From Oceanobacillus neutriphilus (lineage in GTDB: Bacteria; Bacillota; Bacilli; Bacillales; Amphibacillaceae): 64,000 nucleotides of DNA. The translations under genes were made by a program, and so were the position numbers. The notes below the pieces were generated by a model that was not told where the DNA came from, searched no databases, and saw only the letters and a program-made list of their open reading frames with translations. The stretch spans positions 620,001-684,000 of the forward strand of contig NZ_BMLW01000001.1 of NCBI RefSeq assembly GCF_014645515.1. The letters run 5' to 3'. Shown here piece after piece: positions 17,763 to 26,808 of this stretch; positions within the stretch are counted from its first letter, which is position 1, and every line of letters starts with the position of its first letter.

Positions 17763-18785
17763 TTAGATTTTAATGGAATCTAAAGAAAATAATGCCGGAC
17801 TTCCGCCTGTATGAATAAACATGACATTATCTGTATCTTTAAAGTAGTCTTTCTCAATCAAATCAATTAAACCGGACATCCCTTTACCTGTATAAATATG
17901 ATCCATGAACACACTTTCCGTTTCACTTAAGGTTTTTATAGCTTGTACTCCCTTTTCAGTCGGGATCGCATATCCTTCGCCTATATAAGAGTCAAATACA
18001 GTAATATCATCCTCTGACACGTGAATGTCTAAGTTATAATGATTGATAAAACTTTCCGCTTGTTCCAACACTAATTTTTTTATCTCTGATGCTGGTCTGG
18101 AAACACTAATACCGATAATTTTAGTGTCTATATTAAATAGTTTTTTACCAATAAGTAAACCGCCTATCGTGCTGGAGCTTCCAACAGAAGTTACTATATA
18201 GTCCATATGATTTTTACTTTCAATCATTTGTTGATATATTTCCAAACTGGCTAGACAGTATCCTAATGTTCCAGGTATACTTCTGCCTCCTCTTGGGACA
18301 ATATAAACGTTTTTACCTTCATTTTCATATTTCTTTTTTATTTCTTCTACTTTTTCTTCACCTAGTATCCTTGCTCTGTTATGTTTTTCCTGTTGTGTTA
18401 ACTGTTCATCATCAGGATAAGCGAAATGGATTTCTGCCCCTAAAAGCTTGTCTAATAATAAATTTCCTTCATATGCTTCAGGAGCATCGTTTGTAATAAC
18501 AAGGACAGGTTTTATTCCTGCCTTAACAGCGGCCGCAACTGTTAATCTTCCATGGTTTGTTTGTATACCGCCTGACGTAATCATTACATCCGCTTTCTTT
18601 TCTAAAGCATCCGCAACGATGAATTCAAGTTTTCTAACTTTATTCCCGCCAAAAGCCAGCCCTGTTTCGTCATCTCTTTTCAAATAAATATTTGGACCAT
18701 TTAATTTATCTGAAAGATTTTTCAAGTGTTCAATTTGCGTGGGTAAATTAGCTAATCTATATCTAGGAATATCTTTCCAATTCAT
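17763..18785 (-). CDS. D-cysteine desulfhydrase / ACC deaminase family PLP enzyme
   Basis: A 340-residue fold-type II PLP enzyme. The PLP lysine is in AFGGNKVRKLE near residue 51, followed by TSGGIQTNHGR, which corresponds to the substrate-binding SNH block of ACC deaminase, D-cysteine desulfhydrase and L-cysteate sulfo-lyase, and a glycine-rich phosphate loop VTSVGSSSTIGG. The family breaks down small amino acids by elimination with release of ammonia and a keto acid. The gene overlaps the MmgE/PrpD gene by 4 bp. In this operon it could handle an amino acid freed by the C-N lyase; the precise substrate cannot be read from sequence. Confidence 0.85.
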   Translation of the reverse strand: MNWKDIPRYRLANLPTQIEHLKNLSDKLNGPNIYLKRDDETGLAFGGNKVRKLEFIVADALEKKADVMITSGGIQTNHGRLTVAAAVKAGIKPVLVITNDAPEAYEGNLLLDKLLGAEIHFAYPDDEQLTQQEKHNRARILGEEKVEEIKKKYENEGKNVYIVPRGGRSIPGTLGYCLASLEIYQQMIESKNHMDYIVTSVGSSSTIGGLLIGKKLFNIDTKIIGISVSRPASEIKKLVLEQAESFINHYNLDIHVSEDDITVFDSYIGEGYAIPTEKGVQAIKTLSETESVFMDHIYTGKGMSGLIDLIEKDYFKDTDNVMFIHTGGSPALFSLDSIKI

Positions 18786-20182
18786 AAATGAGCCTCCTGT
18801 TTGTTATGGTAAAGCATATCTTTTAAAATACTGTTATATTGTTGTTGTTCTAAAGAAGTTAATTTACCATACAACGATTCAATAACAGCGCTTTCATAAT
18901 TGTTTTTTAAGCACATTGTAAATTTTTGATGCATATCTTTTTCTGTAAAAGGGTTAGCCGGATGGCCAATCGGATATTCTACTTTCTTTTCAAGTGTTTT
19001 CGATTTGGTATTAATCTTGACTGTCGCTACTTTTTCTTTTGACCCGGAGCCTTCTTCTTGCTCTTTATCTACAGTCATCACAACCTTACTCATTAAATCT
19101 TGTATTTTCTCCCTGTTCACATTTTCATCTGTAAATGTCTGAAGAGTTATTTCTCTATCAAATAACGCTGCTGCCAGGCAGTATTGCATACTGAATTTTC
19201 CTTCTAACGACGTTTTAGCATTGGGATAAATGAGAACCTTAGGTACTTGATAATGTACGATAACTTCAATATTTTCTACCTCATCTGCAGAAATATCATA
19301 TTTATTCACAAGTTCTAATACTCCATCAATGGAACGGTGTGTATAAGCACAACAAGGATATTTTTTTAAGATAATCCCGAATTCTTCCAGCTCCCATATC
19401 TGTCCAATTTTATCGATATTAGACAAATCCAGCTTTTCTCCCGTCGTTAATGTATCAATCGAAATCGGATCTGAGAAAATATCAGTTGTTGCCGTCAGTC
19501 CTTTTTTAATTAATTGTGAGAGTAAATAGACATTTTGGTTTAAATAGCCGATATGAAGCGGTTTCGTCATTGTTCCAAAGTTTTTTCTGCTTCCTGCGGC
19601 TAAGGAACTTGCTAATCCAAATGCTTGTTTAATTTGTTTCGCATCGAAGTCCATTAAAGCACTGACAGCTGCTGTTGCACCAAAAATTCCTACGGTGGAG
19701 GTAGTATGGTAGCCTTGGCCGTACTGCTTTCCGCCTATACTTTCCCCTATCCGCGCTTCTACTTCAAATCCGATTGCATATGCACGCATCATTTCTTTGC
19801 CTGTTAAATTCCTTTCCTTCGCTATCGTTAAAATAATTGGAATTAATGTTACAGAAGGATGTCCCTGAAATGTGAAGTTCACATCGTCAAAATCCAATAC
19901 ATGTGACATAGTTCCAAACAGTAATGCTCTTTCCATTCCTTTTCCACCCAAAGCCAGTTCGATTGCTGGGACATCTTCCGTTTGTTCATTTGCTTCCATG
20001 ATGATTTCTTTAACAATTTGCGTTTCTACTGTATCCACAGCGGCTAAAGTTACACCAATCGTATCTTTAAAAGCATATTTAACAACTTCTCTTACACCAT
20101 CCGGGATATCCTTATAGGTTGTATTCCGGATAAAATCAACAATTGCATTCATATAAGTATTTGGGTTATCTTTTTTATCCAT
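18782..20182 (-). CDS. MmgE/PrpD family protein, possible iminodisuccinate-epimerase type
   Basis: 466 residues with the MmgE/PrpD layout: an all-helical domain (FKDTIGVTLAA, HVLDFDDVNFTFQGHPSVT, YAIGFEVEARIG) and a C-terminal domain. The family includes 2-methylcitrate dehydratase, cis-aconitate decarboxylase and iminodisuccinate epimerase. No methylcitrate synthase or lyase gene is nearby, so a PrpD role is unlikely. The gene overlaps the adjacent C-N lyase gene by 8 bp, which parallels the known epimerase/lyase pairing for iminodisuccinate. The family call is firm; the reaction is inference. Confidence 0.85.
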   Translation of the reverse strand: MDKKDNPNTYMNAIVDFIRNTTYKDIPDGVREVVKYAFKDTIGVTLAAVDTVETQIVKEIIMEANEQTEDVPAIELALGGKGMERALLFGTMSHVLDFDDVNFTFQGHPSVTLIPIILTIAKERNLTGKEMMRAYAIGFEVEARIGESIGGKQYGQGYHTTSTVGIFGATAAVSALMDFDAKQIKQAFGLASSLAAGSRKNFGTMTKPLHIGYLNQNVYLLSQLIKKGLTATTDIFSDPISIDTLTTGEKLDLSNIDKIGQIWELEEFGIILKKYPCCAYTHRSIDGVLELVNKYDISADEVENIEVIVHYQVPKVLIYPNAKTSLEGKFSMQYCLAAALFDREITLQTFTDENVNREKIQDLMSKVVMTVDKEQEEGSGSKEKVATVKINTKSKTLEKKVEYPIGHPANPFTEKDMHQKFTMCLKNNYESAVIESLYGKLTSLEQQQYNSILKDMLYHNKQEAHL

Positions 20183-21539
20183 TTAACTTTTCCTTTGTTT
20201 TTTGAACTACCGTATCAGCATAATCGTTGGAATAACCGGTATAATTCGAGATATTAAATAACTCATCCAATTCCTCTTTTGACAGGTTGTCCATAATTTC
20301 GCTATTCTCTAACAATAACTTCTCCAAAGCAATATTATTTTCATATGCTTCCATACAAGCATCGTACACAATATCATGTGCCTTTTGCCGGCCTATTTTT
20401 TCACCAATTTTAATCATAATTGATTCAGATACAATTAAACCATTGGTTAATTCTAATAAATTCTTTTCCATACGATCTTTATTCACTTGCAAGCCCTTTA
20501 TAACATCATTGGAACTGCGCAGGATATTGGAAATGAGTAAACAAACTTCAGGTAATGTTTCCCATTCTACTTGCCAGGAAATCATGTCACGTTCATGCTC
20601 ACTGATCAAACACTCAATAAATAATGGAACATTTGATTTAAGAATTCTAGCTAATGTGACAATGTTTTCAGTTTTAGACGGATTTCTTTTATGAGGCATT
20701 GTACTACTTCCTACTTTTCCTTTTTGGAACGGTTCCTCCAACTCTCCAAATTCCGTCTTTTGTAATTGCACTACTTCGTTCGCTATTTTTCCGAGTGTTC
20801 CACTGAGAACCCCAAGAAATGATGCAAATTCAGCAAATGTATCTCGTGCTGCATGCCAAGAAATATCTGGCTTTCCAACACCTAGCTCTTTCATAATTTC
20901 CTTTTGTAATTCTAATCCTTTACTTGTAACAGATGCTAAGGTACCTACAGCTCCTGAAAATTGACCGACTAACAGTCTTGGCTTCAGTTCTGCCAATCGT
21001 TCACTGGATCTATTAATTTCCGATAACCAAACAGCTGCTTTATATCCAAATGTAATAGGGAGTGCCTGCTGTCCATGGGTTCTTCCTGCCAAAACAACTT
21101 CTTTATTTTCTTCAATTAAATGAATGAGCCCAAGTTGAAGATTTTTTATTTCACGCTCTATTATTTTAACAACCTCTTTAAGTTGTAAAACATTTGCTGA
21201 ATCCATAATGTCTTGCGTCGTTGCGCCCCAATGTACATATTGTCCATACCCATCTTCACATACATCAGACAATTGTCTGATCAGGGGAACAATTGGATGA
21301 CTTGTTCTTTTAATTTCAACACCCAAATTATTTAAATCCATATTTTCTACTTTTGCTTTTGCGTCAATTTCCTTTGCTGCTTCATCTGGAATAATATTCA
21401 AATGAGCTTCTGCTCGAGCAAGAGCTGCTTCTACATCTAACCATTTTTGTACTAAATAGCTATCTGAAAATATCTCTCTCATTTCTTCTGTACCAAATAA
21501 ATCTTTGAATAAAACGGAATCATAAATTGCTGCACTCAA
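20175..21539 (-). CDS. Fumarase/aspartase-superfamily lyase (adenylosuccinate lyase/PcaB-like)
   Basis: About 454 residues with the superfamily signature GSSTMPHKRNPSKTE near residue 280, the catalytic serine loop, plus HWGATTQDIMDSA and AGRTHGQQALP. Members cleave C-N or C-O bonds with release of fumarate, or lactonise muconates. The long frame starts at 21554, but GGAGG lies 8 bases before a TTG at 21539, which is preferred. It heads the operon running left to the transporter and DHDPS-family genes and is divergent from a LysR gene. A purB role is unlikely in this context; argininosuccinate-lyase-like or iminodisuccinate-lyase-like activity is a better guess. Confidence 0.87.
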   Translation of the reverse strand: MSAAIYDSVLFKDLFGTEEMREIFSDSYLVQKWLDVEAALARAEAHLNIIPDEAAKEIDAKAKVENMDLNNLGVEIKRTSHPIVPLIRQLSDVCEDGYGQYVHWGATTQDIMDSANVLQLKEVVKIIEREIKNLQLGLIHLIEENKEVVLAGRTHGQQALPITFGYKAAVWLSEINRSSERLAELKPRLLVGQFSGAVGTLASVTSKGLELQKEIMKELGVGKPDISWHAARDTFAEFASFLGVLSGTLGKIANEVVQLQKTEFGELEEPFQKGKVGSSTMPHKRNPSKTENIVTLARILKSNVPLFIECLISEHERDMISWQVEWETLPEVCLLISNILRSSNDVIKGLQVNKDRMEKNLLELTNGLIVSESIMIKIGEKIGRQKAHDIVYDACMEAYENNIALEKLLLENSEIMDNLSKEELDELFNISNYTGYSNDYADTVVQKTKEKLNG

Positions 21540-21609
21540 ATTTTTAACCTCCAATATTTTAATAAGTTTATCCTATCCCAAAATTCTAATAATTACTAAT
21601 ACTTGTTTT

Positions 21610-21638
21610 TCATACTTCTTATGCATTTTTGTTATACT
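21610..21638 (+). promoter_or_regulatory. Probable promoter of the LysR gene
   Basis: TTCATA (21610-21615) and TATACT (21633-21638) are spaced 17 bp apart, 24 bp ahead of the GTG start. In the short divergent gap this region probably also holds the LysR binding site that controls the lyase operon. Confidence 0.45.
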
Positions 21639-21662
21639 AAATAAAAAGGTGGTGCTTAAATA

Positions 21663-22547
21663 GTGAATAAACAATTAGAATATTTTCGTAAAGTTGCAGA
21701 AACAGAGAGCTTTACGAAAGCAGCAGAGCAATTATTTATTTCTCAGCCTGCTTTAAGCCGTTCTATTAAATTTCTAGAAAATGAGCTTGGTGTGCCCTTG
21801 TTTGAAAGAAAAGGGAGAATTTTGAAGCTAAACCATTACGGCGAAATATTCCTGGAAAAAGTGGAAGAATCTATTAGCGCTCTTGAAGAAGGAAAAACAT
21901 TATTAAAAGAATTGGTAGATCCTTTTACGGGAACTATTCGGATTTCTTTTATACATACTTTAGGAAATAATTTAGTACCTGAATTAATCTCAAAATTTCA
22001 AAAAATTTATAAACATGTTAATTTTCAATTATATCAGGGAGATGCTGGAGCAGTCATCGAGCATATTGAGTCTGGGAAAGTAGATTTTGGTATTTTAATG
22101 GAAGCAAATTTCTCAGAAGATATTATTTATGAAACTGTTAAAAATGAAGAATTATTTGTCATTGTTCCTAAAAATCATCCACTAGCTTCAAAAAAGAGCC
22201 TTCCTTTAAATCTAATAAAAGATGAACCTTTTATTGGTTTTAAAGAAGGAATAGGGCTAAGAGCAGTTGCTGATAAGTTATGCTTAAAAGCTGGGTTTTC
22301 ACCAAATATTACTTTCGAGGGTCAACAAGTTGGAACCGTAAACGGTTTTGTCTCTGCAGGTTTGGGAGTTAGTTTGGTGCCAAAGAACAGAGGAATAAGT
22401 GAATTTGATATTCAATGTATACCCGTATCGAATCCTGTGTGTTTTAGAAATATTAATCTTGCATGGAAAAAGGATATTTTTATACCTAAAGTAGTCAATG
22501 AATTTAAAAATTTTATATATAAACATATTGCTGCTATTCAAATATAA
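21663..22547 (+). CDS. LysR-family transcriptional regulator
   Basis: 294 residues with an N-terminal HTH (ESFTKAAEQLFISQPALSRSI, cut short here: AAEQLFISQPALSRS) and a periplasmic-binding-like effector domain. The start is GTG 21663 with AAGGTGG upstream. It is divergent from the lyase/epimerase/transporter operon with a 123-bp gap, the standard arrangement for a LysR activator of the neighbouring operon. The effector is probably a substrate or intermediate of that pathway. Confidence 0.92.
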   Translation: MNKQLEYFRKVAETESFTKAAEQLFISQPALSRSIKFLENELGVPLFERKGRILKLNHYGEIFLEKVEESISALEEGKTLLKELVDPFTGTIRISFIHTLGNNLVPELISKFQKIYKHVNFQLYQGDAGAVIEHIESGKVDFGILMEANFSEDIIYETVKNEELFVIVPKNHPLASKKSLPLNLIKDEPFIGFKEGIGLRAVADKLCLKAGFSPNITFEGQQVGTVNGFVSAGLGVSLVPKNRGISEFDIQCIPVSNPVCFRNINLAWKKDIFIPKVVNEFKNFIYKHIAAIQI

Positions 22548-22554
22548 AATTTTT

Positions 22555-22587
22555 AACCAGTAAGGGGCTCTTTGTCCCTTACTGGTT
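22555..22587 (+). terminator. Rho-independent terminator of the LysR gene
   Basis: AACCAGTAAGGG (22555-22566) pairs perfectly with CCCTTACTGGTT (22576-22587), followed by a short T stretch, eight bases after the stop codon. Confidence 0.85.
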
Positions 22588-22630
22588 TTCATGGAATTCC
22601 CATATTCAAGCCAAAGTGTAGTCTGGTTTG

Positions 22631-22969
22631 TTAGATTATATATTTATAGCTATAATAATTATTCTTGTAGCTTGGATAGCTTTTGGATATGCTATTTTAA
22701 GAGGTACAAAAAGAATACTCAAGCAGCGTAAAAATAGGATAGATATATTCACTTTAAAATTATCAGAAGACGAATTAATAAAAAATCTTCACATTTGAAT
22801 GAAAAAGTTCGTTGGAATGAAATAAATATGTTCCAAGAAGATCGTGAACGGTATTTTTTTATACTTAACAGACGCAATCGCCATCACAATTAAGAAATCC
22901 CCTGATAACTTGAATGAAATAAAAACATTGGAATACCAGGAATTTATAAAAAGAAAAGTAAATCATTAA
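22631..22969 (+). pseudogene. Decayed copy of the YcxB-like gene
   Basis: The sequence translates, across two frameshifts, into a relative of the intact YcxB-like protein at 23792-24301. Shared stretches include KQRKN, FTLKLSEDE, RWNEINMFQED, LYLTDAIAITIKK and LEYQEFIK before a stop at 22967-22969. The first 50 or so residues, with the start and most of the first membrane helix, are missing. It lies in the same order and orientation relative to its neighbour as the intact copy, showing a tandem duplication followed by decay. Confidence 0.85.
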
Positions 22970-22973
22970 GAAG

Positions 22974-23002
22974 AAAACTCCACCCAATTCTGGAGTTTTT
23001 TT
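22974..23002. terminator. Hairpin after decayed YcxB-like copy
   Basis: AAAACTCCA (22974-22982) pairs with TGGAGTTTT (22991-22999), then more T residues. It corresponds to the hairpin at 24309-24336 after the intact copy. Confidence 0.7.
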
Positions 23003-23617
23003 AGCTTCATCATCATTCTAACTATCCTCATCTGCGACTTCAATCACGTCTCTTTCTCCGATTAAAAATGCTATGAGAGCCTAAACAGCTCAATCGACTG
23101 CAACTAAAGATCCGACTTCTATAATAATAACTACAGTTAATAAAATACCTAATCCATACCCCATACAATGGCGGCCTGTGTAGCTGTCTCTCTATCAAAA
23201 AATACCTCTATTTGTTTAAGATTAGCTTCTACCTTAGACACTATTGTGACAGCAAGCGAAACGCTTCCCCAATTTCCATTGGGATATCTTCGTTAAAGCA
23301 AGTCACTCAAAGTTCTGCAGTTGTCCCTGATCCTTTTAGAGAGAATTGAATTACACCAGGACTGATAGATGCGGTCATGTTATCGATTTTTTCTTATAGC
23401 CAAAAATTCTATCGGCTGTAAGCATTCCATAGCTTACACCATCTGGTGATTTTGAAATCGCAGTGACCCTTTCACATTCGCTTAGAAGTTCAAGTGAGGA
23501 GCTGAATTTCCACAGATGCAAAAATAATCTTGACACTCTAAAAAGATTATACCTTTTACTCATATCATAACTGGTTACGAATCGTTCCGGTTTATTAATA
23601 AGAACATTTATTCTCAA
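23003..23617 (-). pseudogene. Decayed copy of the 3' part of the DUF1906/peptidoglycan-binding gene
   Basis: Read on the minus strand, this stretch matches the last 230 or so residues of the protein encoded at 24344-26533. A surviving open part (23375-23617) contains ERFVTSYDMSKRYNLFR and FSSSLELLSECE, against ELFVTSFDMSKSYELFR and FSSSLELPSEGE in the intact gene. Stops and frameshifts break the rest. The N-terminal peptidoglycan-binding and glycosidase-like parts are absent. The gap 23618-23791 holds only A/T-rich promoter-like sequence for the next gene. Confidence 0.82.
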
Positions 23618-23791
23618 CCGATTATTTTTTGTATTTCATTGGAATTTTTTATTATATTCCGTATTTTTATGATAAAATAACGTATGTTGTATAGGTTTTA
23701 TAATAGGTATAACATAAAATGAATGAAGGATTATCAATACGTTCATATTCAAATTAGTATAAGCGAAGATAAGAAATAAGGGGGAAGCTTT

Positions 23792-24301
23792 TTGATTGCA
23801 GAATTTAAAATTACTGATGAAGACTTAATTGCTCAACAAAAAAATGCTATAAACAATACAAAATACTATAAGCGAGCTTTAGTGATGACTATGCTTTTAG
23901 TCTATATACTATATTTCTTTGTATTAATATTTGCTGGGTTTTCCATGGATACGATTATATTTTCTATTATATTACTTTTAATTATTTCTCCTATAGCGTG
24001 GCAAGTATATAAATATATTTTCTTAATTCGGAATAAACGAGTAATCAAACAACGTAAAAATGGTATGGGAGTATTCACCTTAACATTATCTGATAATGAG
24101 TTCGTCAAAAAATCTCAAAATTTAACTGAAAAATTTCGTTGGGATGAAATAAATATGTTCCAAGAAGATAGTGAACGTTATTATTTATATCTAACGGACC
24201 TAATCGCCATTACAATCAAAAAAAAACCAGACAACATGAATGAGAAAGAAATGTTAGAATATCAAGCATTTATAAAGAACAAGGCAAATATTAACAAATA
24301 A
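23792..24301 (+). CDS. YcxB-like membrane protein
   Basis: 169 residues: an N-terminal cytoplasmic stretch, two adjacent membrane helices at about 29-75, then a basic loop (RNKRVIKQRKNG) and a C-terminal YcxB-like domain of beta strands (FTLTLSDNEF, FRWDEINMFQED, YLTDLIAITIKKK). The start is TTG 23792 with AAGGGGGA upstream. The function of the family is unknown. It converges on the large DUF1906 gene, and both have degraded duplicates on the left, which suggests that they move or function as a unit. Confidence 0.8.
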   Translation: MIAEFKITDEDLIAQQKNAINNTKYYKRALVMTMLLVYILYFFVLIFAGFSMDTIIFSIILLLIISPIAWQVYKYIFLIRNKRVIKQRKNGMGVFTLTLSDNEFVKKSQNLTEKFRWDEINMFQEDSERYYLYLTDLIAITIKKKPDNMNEKEMLEYQAFIKNKANINK

Positions 24302-24308
24302 AAAATGG

Positions 24309-24336
24309 AATAACTCCACCACATGGTGGAGTTATT
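24309..24336. terminator. Bidirectional terminator between convergent genes
   Basis: AATAACTCCACC (24309-24320) pairs with GGTGGAGTTATT (24325-24336) around a 4-base loop, 8 bases from both stop codons. Confidence 0.8.
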
Positions 24337-24343
24337 CTTAGTA

Positions 24344-26533
24344 TTAGGTTATATCATTTTGATCCCCTTTTATTAATGCAATTATAGCAGTAACCGTGGC
24401 TGCCGCTGCGAATGCAGGGACCCCATACAATGCAATTAATCCAACAATAAATAAAATACCTAGCAAGGCAGCTGCCGATTGTGCTTCCGGTGTGCTAAAT
24501 TCATTCCAAGAAGCATTAAGGTTTGTTTCTGTTTTAAAAACCATGGTAACACCCAGCGAAACATTTCCTCCACTTTCTAATGGAATGTCTTCGTTAAAGC
24601 AAGTTATACGGAGTTCTGCATTTGCCCCAGAGCCTTTGATGGAGAATTGAATTGCACCAGCACTGATAGACGCTGACATGTCATCAATCATATTCTCATA
24701 GTCAAAAATTCTATCTGAAAGCTTTCCATAACTTTCACCAAGAATACTTTCCAAGCTGCCGCTAATACCTTCGGGGGATATGGAAATCGTAGCAACCTTT
24801 TCACCTTCACTTGGAAGTTCAAGTGAAGAGCTAAATTCTACGGACCCGGTAAAAATACCTGAAATTCTAAAGAGCTCATAGCTTTTACTCATATCAAAAC
24901 TGGTTACGAATAATTCCGGTGCAAAGTGCTGTAGACCGGGCATATTTTGCCCCATTCGTACAAATGCAGCGTGTAACGCTTCATAGAGTTCGGTATCTCT
25001 TGGATTATCCGGAGGATTTACTGCAGCAACCCCTTGATCCAGACCTGAATAATCATTTTTATCGATACCGAGTACTATATCCCCGCCTACTCCGATATTC
25101 ACCTCAACAAATTGACTAAATGCCCAGTTTCCAGGCATTGGGAACCCTAAGTTACCACTAAATCCAGTAGACATATTTCCAACAAAACTATAATCTGCTT
25201 CTACGTTAGAGGCTCCTTGTGCTCTTATACACGTATTACGAGACCCATAAACGCCCAGTTTGTAGTCTGGTAACGGGCTTGACTTAACCGTATTTAATAC
25301 GGAACGTACTTCTGCTAAATAAGGGAGAATTTTATTCGTCACTTCAAAATCATACGCATCGAAATCAACCGCAAAATAAATGGTTGTACCGGTTGGGAAG
25401 CCAAGCTTGTAAGCTGCTCGAACTGCTTTCCAGGCATCATCTGTTCCTTTTCCCGGTACAAAATAATCAGAATAATAACCGCCATCTTGATAGATAGGAA
25501 AAACACGTATTCCATTTTCCTGAAGAATAGCTAGCTCTTCATGCGTCATTGCTTTTGATCGAAGCCCTCCATCCCCACCAACATTTCCGGTTAAATAGCG
25601 ACCAATTACCTGATAACCATGGTTTTTCAGAAGCGATGCTGTCATCGAGTTGATAACGGTTGATGCATCGCATGCTATAGCTGACCGTCCCTCATAGCCA
25701 TTACTTGTCAATAATTGCTTAATAGTTGGCATATCTGCGACACCGTTATCTGGAAGTGTCATAAAATTCTGGTACGCCCGCACAGCGATTTCTACATTAG
25801 CATTATAATTTCCATTATATGGACTTGTATCGAAGAGGTCACTATTACACGCAAGCGCCCACTGCAAAATTCGATTTAATTTTGTCGCCCCATTACCTGG
25901 ATGCAGCGTAGGACAATTAGCAACCGTTGATGGACCGAAGTTACCATTAGCAATATGGCCAATCCCTTCTTCATGCTGAAGCGCATATATAATCGCTTGA
26001 TTTGTCTTTCTTTCGTAAATTCCGTTCGTTGGAATATAGTCGAAGTAGTTACTGTATTCCGCATTCAACGTTTGCTGGATTGTTCTTACATTAGAGCGAC
26101 CATCTCTATGTTTTACAAACCCATCTGTGTTCAAAATTGCCTTCATTAATTTCGAATCGACAAGTGTTGTCGGCTCCAGCCCAACATCACGTTCAAACTT
26201 ATTAACAGCCGCTGCTGTTGCTATATAGAATTTTCCAGATAGCCCACCTGGGTTATAACCTTTACAATAAAAAGCAGCCTGTAAAATTTTATTTAAATTA
26301 TTTGGCTCTGCGTCCTCCGCTTGTATCGTTAAACCAGGAAACGCCCTTTCTGTTGCCGGACCAAATGTCGGTACAGGGCTTGGGATACCAAGTTCTATCT
26401 GTAAAGCAACAATTAATGCACCTACCGTAGTGCCGCCAGTGGCACCATCTTCGGATATCACTGTATACCCTTTTCTCCCCCTGTATTCCTCATTCAACCA
26501 CTTCTGAACTCCTCTTACCATTTCATCTGCCAT
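24344..26533 (-). CDS. Peptidoglycan-binding, DUF1906 glycoside-hydrolase-like protein with C-terminal membrane segment
   Basis: About 729 residues from ATG 26533, which has GAGGAGG 7 bases upstream; the longer frame to 26581 lacks one. Four peptidoglycan-binding-like helical repeats occupy residues 1-280 (VQKWLNEEY, LNKILQAAF, VRTIQQTLN, LNRILQWAL). A DUF1906 (Rv2525c-like, GH25-related) TIM-barrel follows at about 285-505, with GRYLTGN, GIRVFPIYQDGG, IYFAVDFDAYD and YKLGVYGSR. The acidic VDFDAYD strand is the expected active-site edge. The C-terminal 220 residues are a novel beta-rich region ending in hydrophobic helices. No signal peptide is seen. Its position beside the holin/amidase end of the tail cassette raises the question of whether it is cargo or host. 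Confidence 0.8.
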   Translation of the reverse strand: MADEMVRGVQKWLNEEYRGRKGYTVISEDGATGGTTVGALIVALQIELGIPSPVPTFGPATERAFPGLTIQAEDAEPNNLNKILQAAFYCKGYNPGGLSGKFYIATAAAVNKFERDVGLEPTTLVDSKLMKAILNTDGFVKHRDGRSNVRTIQQTLNAEYSNYFDYIPTNGIYERKTNQAIIYALQHEEGIGHIANGNFGPSTVANCPTLHPGNGATKLNRILQWALACNSDLFDTSPYNGNYNANVEIAVRAYQNFMTLPDNGVADMPTIKQLLTSNGYEGRSAIACDASTVINSMTASLLKNHGYQVIGRYLTGNVGGDGGLRSKAMTHEELAILQENGIRVFPIYQDGGYYSDYFVPGKGTDDAWKAVRAAYKLGFPTGTTIYFAVDFDAYDFEVTNKILPYLAEVRSVLNTVKSSPLPDYKLGVYGSRNTCIRAQGASNVEADYSFVGNMSTGFSGNLGFPMPGNWAFSQFVEVNIGVGGDIVLGIDKNDYSGLDQGVAAVNPPDNPRDTELYEALHAAFVRMGQNMPGLQHFAPELFVTSFDMSKSYELFRISGIFTGSVEFSSSLELPSEGEKVATISISPEGISGSLESILGESYGKLSDRIFDYENMIDDMSASISAGAIQFSIKGSGANAELRITCFNEDIPLESGGNVSLGVTMVFKTETNLNASWNEFSTPEAQSAAALLGILFIVGLIALYGVPAFAAAATVTAIIALIKGDQNDIT

Positions 26534-26640
26534 GCTGCAGCCTCCTCGATATAATAAGTTGATTCTATTTGGAAAAGTCACATTGCCTTGATTTCCTTGC
26601 TTTCTAACCCGACTATTTTTTGAACATACACGCTTAGGTT

Positions 26641-26682
26641 ACTTTTCCACTTGAAACACAGATATATTTCAAGTGGAAAAGT
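26641..26682. terminator. Perfect 16-bp hairpin at left border of the tail cassette
   Basis: ACTTTTCCACTTGAAA (26641-26656) is mirrored perfectly at 26667-26682. It lies between the amidase gene, the last gene of the minus-strand phage cassette, and the DUF1906 gene. A strong T run is lacking, so it may be a processing or boundary element. Confidence 0.55.
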
Positions 26683-26808
26683 TAACTTCCTGACTACCAT
26701 TAATACTGGACTTAACACACTGCTCCTGGCAGTTCCATACTATTTTCTAATGTGCTCACGATAGCATGTCCAAACCATTTATCAGCCAAAAATAGATTTT
26801 AATTTCCA

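Noticed and set aside
18782..20182. 2-methylcitrate dehydratase prpD
   Set aside because: No methylcitrate synthase, methylisocitrate lyase or propionate gene is nearby, and the partner is a C-N lyase.
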